Origin: Mytilus galloprovincialis
Taxonomy: Eukaryota > Mollusca > Bivalvia > Mytilida > Mytilidae
Reading direction: 5' to 3'
Length of the DNA: 64,000 nucleotides
NCBI RefSeq assembly: GCF_965363235.1
Contig: NC_134839.1
Span: forward strand, 74,239,410 to 74,303,409
The translations under genes and the position numbers were made by a program. Below are positions 58,470 through 64,000 of the stretch, piece after piece. Within the stretch, counting starts at the first letter, position 1; the number at the start of each line of letters is the position of its first letter. The notes under the pieces are model-generated. The model was given only the letters and a program-made list of their open reading frames with translations. It made no database searches and was not told where the DNA came from.

Positions 58470-58770
58470 ACAACACAACGGGTGCCACATGTGGAGCAGA
58501 ATCTGTTTACCCTTCCGGAGCACCAGAGATCACCCCAAATTTTTAGTAGGGTTCGTGTTGCTTAGTTTCTAGTTTTCTGTGTTTTGTCTTGTGTACTTTT
58601 ATTTGTCTGTTTGTCTTTTTTTTTTTTTTTAGCCATGGTGTTGCCAGTTTATTTTCGATGTATGAGTTTGACTGTCGCTTTGGTATCTTTCGCACCTCTT
58701 TTTGAAATAAAATTGAGCGAACAGAAATTTTCTCGAAACCTAGATAGGACACCTTTAGCCAATTAGATAG
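58470..58770 (-). repeat. Mussel dispersed repeat, family C, copy 2
   Basis: Duplicate of 55,150-55,460, with AACACAACGGGTGCCACATG. Confidence 0.65.
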
Positions 58771-59204
58771 CAAATGTACCAGATATACGAAAAGCGTTAA
58801 TCAGACCGTTTTTGTAGTTAAAAAGTGGTAAACCCATAGATTAATTGATCAAACAATATTTAGGATTCATTCTTATGTATTAGTATGATAAATTCGGAAA
58901 ATTATTGTGTAACCCAAGTTAATAAACATGTATCGGAAGCGCTTTTCCTGGCTTATCTTTACTAGGAAAGCTAATAATGATTGTCGGGATTAAATATATA
59001 AAAGCTAAGTATGTATAAGAACCAAAACAATTCATGACCTATTTAACAGAAAAGCCATAATCTGCGGCCAACATTGCCTACGGAAGTTAAAATCTTAGTT
59101 TCTTTGTGATTCAAGGTCTGTATTTATGAACGAATAATTTTGGAAAGGAAACTCTTTATTATCGGTTTATTTAAGTAAGCATTTGGTTCATCTGCAGCAT
59201 ATAC

Positions 59205-59445
59205 CATGTAGACCCTGCTGCTGGTATTCACCGATGCAGAACCCCAGCTGCAGTCGATACCCTCCTGTAGGTATTCATCGCAGCCAACACCCTGTTTCAG
59301 GTATCTATTGCAGTCGACACCCTGTTGTAGGTTTCTATTGCAGTTGACACCCTGATGCATTTGTCCATCGCAGCAAATAACTTGTTACAGGTATCCAACA
59401 TAGCATGCATCATGCTGTTAGTACTCACTGCAGTCGATATGTACA
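59205..59445. repeat. Minisatellite of about 29-32 bp, around eight units (copy 2)
   Basis: Counterpart of 55,940-56,235, with about two fewer central units. The perfect AGGTTCAATCGCAGTCGACA repeats are missing, so the array length changed after the duplication. Confidence 0.7.
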
Positions 59446-59719
59446 CTTTTGCCTTTATCTTTAAGAAAAAGTTTTTAATTATGAATTTGAAGAAAAAGGA
59501 AATCGAGGGAATATAATCTAAAAACAAATGCCTATGGCCTAAGCCTGAATTAGCAATCACCATTTATGACTTGAAAATTTACACTTTAATCTCCGCTTTC
59601 TATGATTAAATACACACAGTTATTGTTATAAATCTTTTATCTTTTAAAAGAATCCATTTTTGTTCAATTGATTTATCAATTTTGACTTATAACATGCCAC
59701 CTCAGGATTCATTAACCGC

Positions 59720-60168
59720 AAAGGTTTACAAACAAGCACACTTCACAATTCACCTCGACTTTGCCCATGTTTGCATAAAATTTATTTACAATGCCATATT
59801 GCAATAAATGTATCTAGTTTTTCATTCCCTAAACAAATACTTATAAAGTCATTAATAGGGTTGCACTTTCAATCCTAATGAGCTTTATTTTCTGAATATA
59901 TTTCGGGTTATCAAGTATGAATCAAATTTCTATGAGAGGACCTAAAAATTACTTGAGTGCTCGAGGGTTCAATAACTATTGGGAGAATTAGCTGCTGGAA
60001 TAACTCGCTATGTTTTGCTTCGTGGTGTATGATGTGGTTGAGAAACTATAGCCAGATAATATGTATGACAATTTTGCTGAATATCATACGTATCTAAATC
60101 TAATCAGATGTCGATTTTTTTTGTACTGTTTGTTAATAAATTTAATGGAAACAAAAAATAACATTTGT
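59720..60168. other. Gene-free stretch
   Basis: A/T-rich, no gene or repeat recognised. Confidence 0.35.
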
Positions 60169-60757
60169 TTATGCCCGCGTCACACTGTCCCGATTTTTAC
60201 GCCGATGGCAACACGATAATGGAAATTTTTAAAATCGGGCCTGATCGTATCCAGATCGGGCTATTCGTAGTGCCATCTTTATCCATCGTAGAACCATCGG
60301 CCACTTTTTCTAGCCTTCGGGGACAACTTCGGGAAGGGTTCTGAATTTTTTAACATGTTAAAAAATCCCCGAAGGTGCGTCCGATGTTGAGGGTTCGTAT
60401 TGAGTTCGTATCACCATCCTCACCATCGTAATGTCACCGGGAATGCATCTTTGCACATCGTATTGCATTCGTGTTTCCATCGTTTCCATCGGGCAGTTTT
60501 GACATTACGATGTCTACACGAATGAATCACGAAGATACCCGAAGGTCTTACGATGGCAACACGACTTCGTGCAGACCTCGTAATCCCGTCGTGTTGCCAT
60601 CGAATAAAAGTACGAAGGCGACAAGATGGAACTACGACGGCAATAAATCCAGCTAAATGTAAGTTAATTTTCGAGCTAAAATACATTTAAAGTGCCATGC
60701 GCGATATGCACTGGTCAGTCTAATACGACAGTTAAGAAAAGACGTTCACAAAACATG

Positions 60758-60872
60758 GAGCTCATATCATATGATTCTATGAGAACAAGAAAGGCGACAG
60801 CGTTGTTTCTATTAATTCAAATGGAACAAGAAGAGCAGCTATTACAGGATCAGGATTTACTTTTACAAGTAA
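60758..60872 (+). pseudogene. Possible first exon of a Harbinger-type gene, left arm
   Basis: An ATG at about 60,755 opens MELISYDSMRTRKATALF, followed by a leucine- and Glu/Gln-rich stretch (QMEQEEQLLQDQDLLLQ), then a donor-like CAA|GTAAAA. Acidic, Leu-rich N-termini are common in Harbinger proteins. No following exon is found. It is preserved in the right arm (minus, about 63,255-63,370) with a few amino-acid changes. Confidence 0.3.
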
Positions 60873-61902
60873 AATATTATTTTTTTGTCAATTTTTCATA
60901 TCAAGTAACATAATGAAAATCATAAACGCGCCTCGTACACCAACACTGCAGGTACACGTTTATAGGGAAACCAACTTTTTCTTCATTATTCTGATTTTTT
61001 ATGTATCGTCTGAGTTGTTGTCACACGAATGTTTACTCTATAACCATTTTGTTTTCTATATGTCATATTTTGCCGCATTTGTTGCTTTCCCCACATCCTT
61101 CCTTTTGTCTATATTGTTATGATATTCTCCTGGAAAGAGCTCTTGTTGAATAAAAGGGATCAACGAACCCATTACCTTACCTTTAAGATAGATCAGTAAA
61201 CATGGGCATAATCATGGGTGATTATTCAGACTAGTGCACACATTTTACAGTTCAAACAAGGCAATGCCGAGCGTGGCATCCCCTCGTATGTAACATATTT
61301 GGGACAAATATGGACACTATATTTCTATATGACACATGCAGAAAATGGTTAATTGAATATGCATATTTGATACATAAACTATTTTTTTAGAAATCAACCA
61401 AAACATTCAGTAACCTTTTTTACCTTTAATACTGTCTTTAGAACCAGCAGGTAAAAAAATGAGCAACCAATTTCCTGTGTATTATGCTATTTCAAGGAGA
61501 AAAACAAGTCCATCTGCATGACCTTTACCTTTGACCTTGAACGTAAAAAATGTCAGATCATTACAAGGAGGAACAATATACCAAATGTGGTTAAAATCTT
61601 TTGAAGCATATTGGTTTTAGAGTGTCCACAAGGGTGATATTGCCTTGTATTACAACTGCCACTGTGACCTTGACCTTTGAGCTTTAAAGTCAATAGCGCT
61701 TAAGATATTCTTACGAGTAACACCATACCAAGTTTTGAGCATTTTGGTTCAAGATTGTCCATAACAATTTTATCTACACGCAACATACATGTAGTAGGCG
61801 AGGGGATAATAAACTAAGTTTTATAAGAATTAGACAAAAAGATCGATTTCCCGCCATGCATGGCAGACTTGTACAGAAACAATATGTTGTCGAAATTCTG
61901 TT

Positions 61903-62218
61903 CGTATCTTTTAGGCATCGTATGGCCATCGCGCCATCATCGTAATCCATCGTGTAGCCTTCGTAATCCATCGTGTAGCCTTCGTGATCCATCGTGTAGG
62001 CTTCGGCTGAGATATGAAGCTTAAATACCCGTCTTCGGTTAACCTTCGTATGTCTATCTTTCTAAAAGACGTCGTGTACAGCTTACGATGCATTTAAATT
62101 ATATGCCGAAGGCATCACGCGTTTTAAATTGTTTGATCAATATTGAATATATATTATATTGTACATTTAATTTCTGGTTAAATCATAAGACGGAAGATCG
62201 TGGGCTTGAAGGGTAAAA
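61903..62218. repeat. Spacer of the foldback element with CCATCGTGTAGCCTTCG repeats
   Basis: From about 61,915 to 62,010 the sequence AATCCATCGTGTAGCCTTCG occurs twice, with a third variant (GATCCATCGTGTAGGCTTCG). These use the same CATCGT/CTTCG words as the element ends. Confidence 0.6.
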
Positions 62219-63254
62219 CAGAATTTCGACAACATATCGTTTCTGTACAAGTCTGCCATGCATGGCGGGAAATCGATCTTTTTGTCTAATTCTTATAAAA
62301 CTTAGTTTATTATCCCCTCGCCTACTTCATGTAAGTTGCGTGTAGATAAAATTGTTATGGACACTCCTGAACGAAAATGCTCAAAACTTGGTATGGTGCT
62401 ACTCGTGAATAATGTTTTAAGCGCTATTGACTTTAAAGTTCAAAGGTCAAGGTCACAGTGGCAGTTGTAATACAAGGCAATATCACTCTTGTGGACACTC
62501 TAAAACCAATATGCTTCAAAAGATTTTAACCACATTTGGTATATTGTTCCTCCTTGTAATGATCTGACCTTTGTTACGTTCAAGGCCAAAGGTCAAGGTC
62601 ATGCAGATGGACTTGTTTTTTCTCCTTGAAATAGCATAATACACAGGAAATTGGTTGCTCATTTTTTTACCTGCTTGTTCTAAAGACAATATTAAAGGTA
62701 TTTCCAGTTACTGAATGTTTTTGTTGATTTCTAAAAAAAACAGTTTATGTATCAAATATGCATATTCAATTTACCATTTTCTGCATGTGTCATATACAAA
62801 TATAGTGTTCATATTCGTCCCCAATATGTTACATACGAGGGGATGCCACGCTCGGCATTGCCTTGTTTGAACTGTAAAATGTGTGCACTAGTCTGAATAA
62901 TCACCCATAATTATGCCCATATTTACTGATCTATCTTAAAGGTAAGGTAATGGGTTCGTTGATCCCTTTTATTCAAAAAGAGCTCTTTCCAGGAGAATAT
63001 CATAATAATATAGACAAAAGGAAGGATGTTGGGGAAAGCAACAAATGCGGCAAAATATGACATATAGAAAACAAAACGGTTATGGAGTAAACATTCGTGT
63101 GACGACAACTCAGACGATACATAAAAAATCAGAATAATAAAGAAAAAGTTGGTTTCCCTATATACGTATACCTGTAGCGTTGGTGTACGAGGCGCGTTTA
63201 TGATTTTCATTATGTTACTTGATATGAAAAATTGACAAAAAATAATATTTTACT

Positions 63255-63370
63255 TGTAAAAGTAAATCCTGAGCCTGTAATCGCTGCTCTTCTTGTTCCA
63301 TTTGAATAAATAGAAACACCGCTGTCGCCTTTCTTGTTCTCATAGAATCATATGATATGAGCTCCATGTT
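63255..63370 (-). pseudogene. Same possible exon, right arm
   Basis: The right arm encodes the same start (MELISYDSMRTRKATAVF) with substitutions such as QRLQAQDLLLQ in place of QLLQDQDLLLQ. The frame and donor are kept. Substitutions that leave the frame open may hint at past constraint, but the stretch is too short to test. Confidence 0.3.
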
Positions 63371-64000
63371 TTGTGAACGTCTTTCTTAACTGTCGTATTA
63401 GACTGACCAGTGCATATCGCGCATGGCACTTTAAATGTATTTTAGTGCGAAAATTAACTTACATTTAGCTGAATTCATTGCCGTCGTAGTTCCATCTTGT
63501 CGCCTTCGTACTTTTATTCGATGGCAACACGACGGGATTACGAGGTCTTTACAAAGTCGTGTTGCCATTGTAAGACCTTCGGGTAGCTTCGTGATTCATT
63601 CGTGTAGACATCGTAATGTCAAAACTGCTCGATGGAAACGATGGAAACACGAATGCAATACGATGTTCAAAGATGCATTCCCGGTGACATTACGATGGTG
63701 AGGATGGTGATACGAACTGAATACGAACCCTCAACATCGGACGCACCTTCGGGAATTTTTTAACATGTTAAAAAATTTAGAACCCTTCCCGAAGTTGTCC
63801 CCGAAGGCTAGAAAAAGTGGCCGATGGTTCTACGATGGTTAAAGATGGCACTACGAATAGCCCGATCTGGATACGATCAGTCCCGATTTTGAAAATGTCC
63901 ATAATCGTGTTGCCATCGGCGTAAAAATCGGGACAGTGTGACGCGGGCATTAAGAAAGACAGTGAGATAAAAAAAAAAAAAACTCCTTGTTCATGCATGT

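Larger units (their letters stand above)
56513..59719. repeat. Segmental tandem duplication, copy 2 (3.2 kb)
   Basis: It starts CTATAACATGTCTCGG right after the end of copy 1 (ATTAACCGC) and ends at a second ATTAACCGC. It is about 3.9 kb shorter than copy 1. The internal joint reads ATACGGC|TATAATTTTT. Copy 1 has ATACGGC at the left of its extra segment and TCGGCCG|TATAATTTTT at the right, so a CGGC microhomology marks the joint. Confidence 0.8.
60172..63949. mobile_element. Harbinger-like foldback element, 3.8 kb, TTA target duplication
   Basis: The ends TGCCCGCGTCACACTGTCCC and the reverse complement start an inverted repeat with arms of about 1.73 kb (60172-61902 and 62219-63949) around a spacer of about 316 bp. 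TTA flanks both ends (60169-60171 and 63950-63952), as for PIF/Harbinger. The first 500 bp of each arm and the spacer are packed with short motifs such as CCATCGT, CCTTCGT, GATGGCAACACGA and their complements. A short coding-type exon lies in each arm; no transposase catalytic core is present. The arms differ by scattered substitutions and small indels. Confidence 0.75.

Overview
The window is AT-rich nuclear DNA from an animal, most likely a marine mussel (Mytilus-like bivalve). The evidence is intron-bearing genes with GT/AG splice sites, many transposable elements, and several dispersed repeat families that I recognise from memory as very common in Mytilus sequence (near 3.3, 8.9, 10.9, 15.5, 40.4, 47.0, 54.0 and 55.2 kb). 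The species call is recognition, not a database result.

Host genes are few. A class A GPCR first exon lies at the left edge (485-667, minus) and continues out of the window. A protein with two LRAT-like (NlpC/P60-fold) domains lies at 43.8-45.2 kb (minus). It carries an exact canonical FFAT motif, and its second domain has lost the catalytic Cys. A weaker two-exon candidate for a secreted Cys-containing peptide lies at 46.4-48.5 kb (plus).

The most striking block is 10,351-24,025, a giant inverted repeat of a DNA transposon. Copy 1 (10,351-17,505) has 57-bp terminal inverted repeats. It encodes a DUF6589-type transposase-like protein (plus) and a compact RecQ-like superfamily 2 helicase (minus). 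Exons of the two genes are interleaved on opposite strands: a helicase exon sits in a transposase intron and a transposase exon sits in the helicase intron. Copy 2 (17,506-24,025) is an inverted, nearly identical copy that lacks its inner terminus and the first part of the helicase. Each copy holds a 24-bp minisatellite that is open on both strands (about 46 and 37 units).

Next come six tandem copies of an 821-bp satellite (24,487-29,415) flanked by direct repeats of about 365 bp. A non-coding LTR retroelement fossil with apparently identical 597-bp LTRs follows (30,723-34,722), then a Penelope-like relic, foldback hairpins at 36.4, 41.2 and 48.7 kb, a bivalve tandem-repeat element (37.7-39.9 kb), and a tandem segmental duplication (49.4-59.7 kb) carrying LINE fragments and a minisatellite. 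A 3.8-kb Harbinger-like foldback element flanked by TTA (60,172-63,949) closes the window. An older TIR element (4,061-7,447), which contains a smaller MITE, lies near the left end.

Overall this is repeat-dominated intergenic or intronic DNA. The transposase-helicase element is the best candidate for an under-described system: a DNA transposon that carries its own RecQ-like helicase, possibly related to the AcademH-type lineage.
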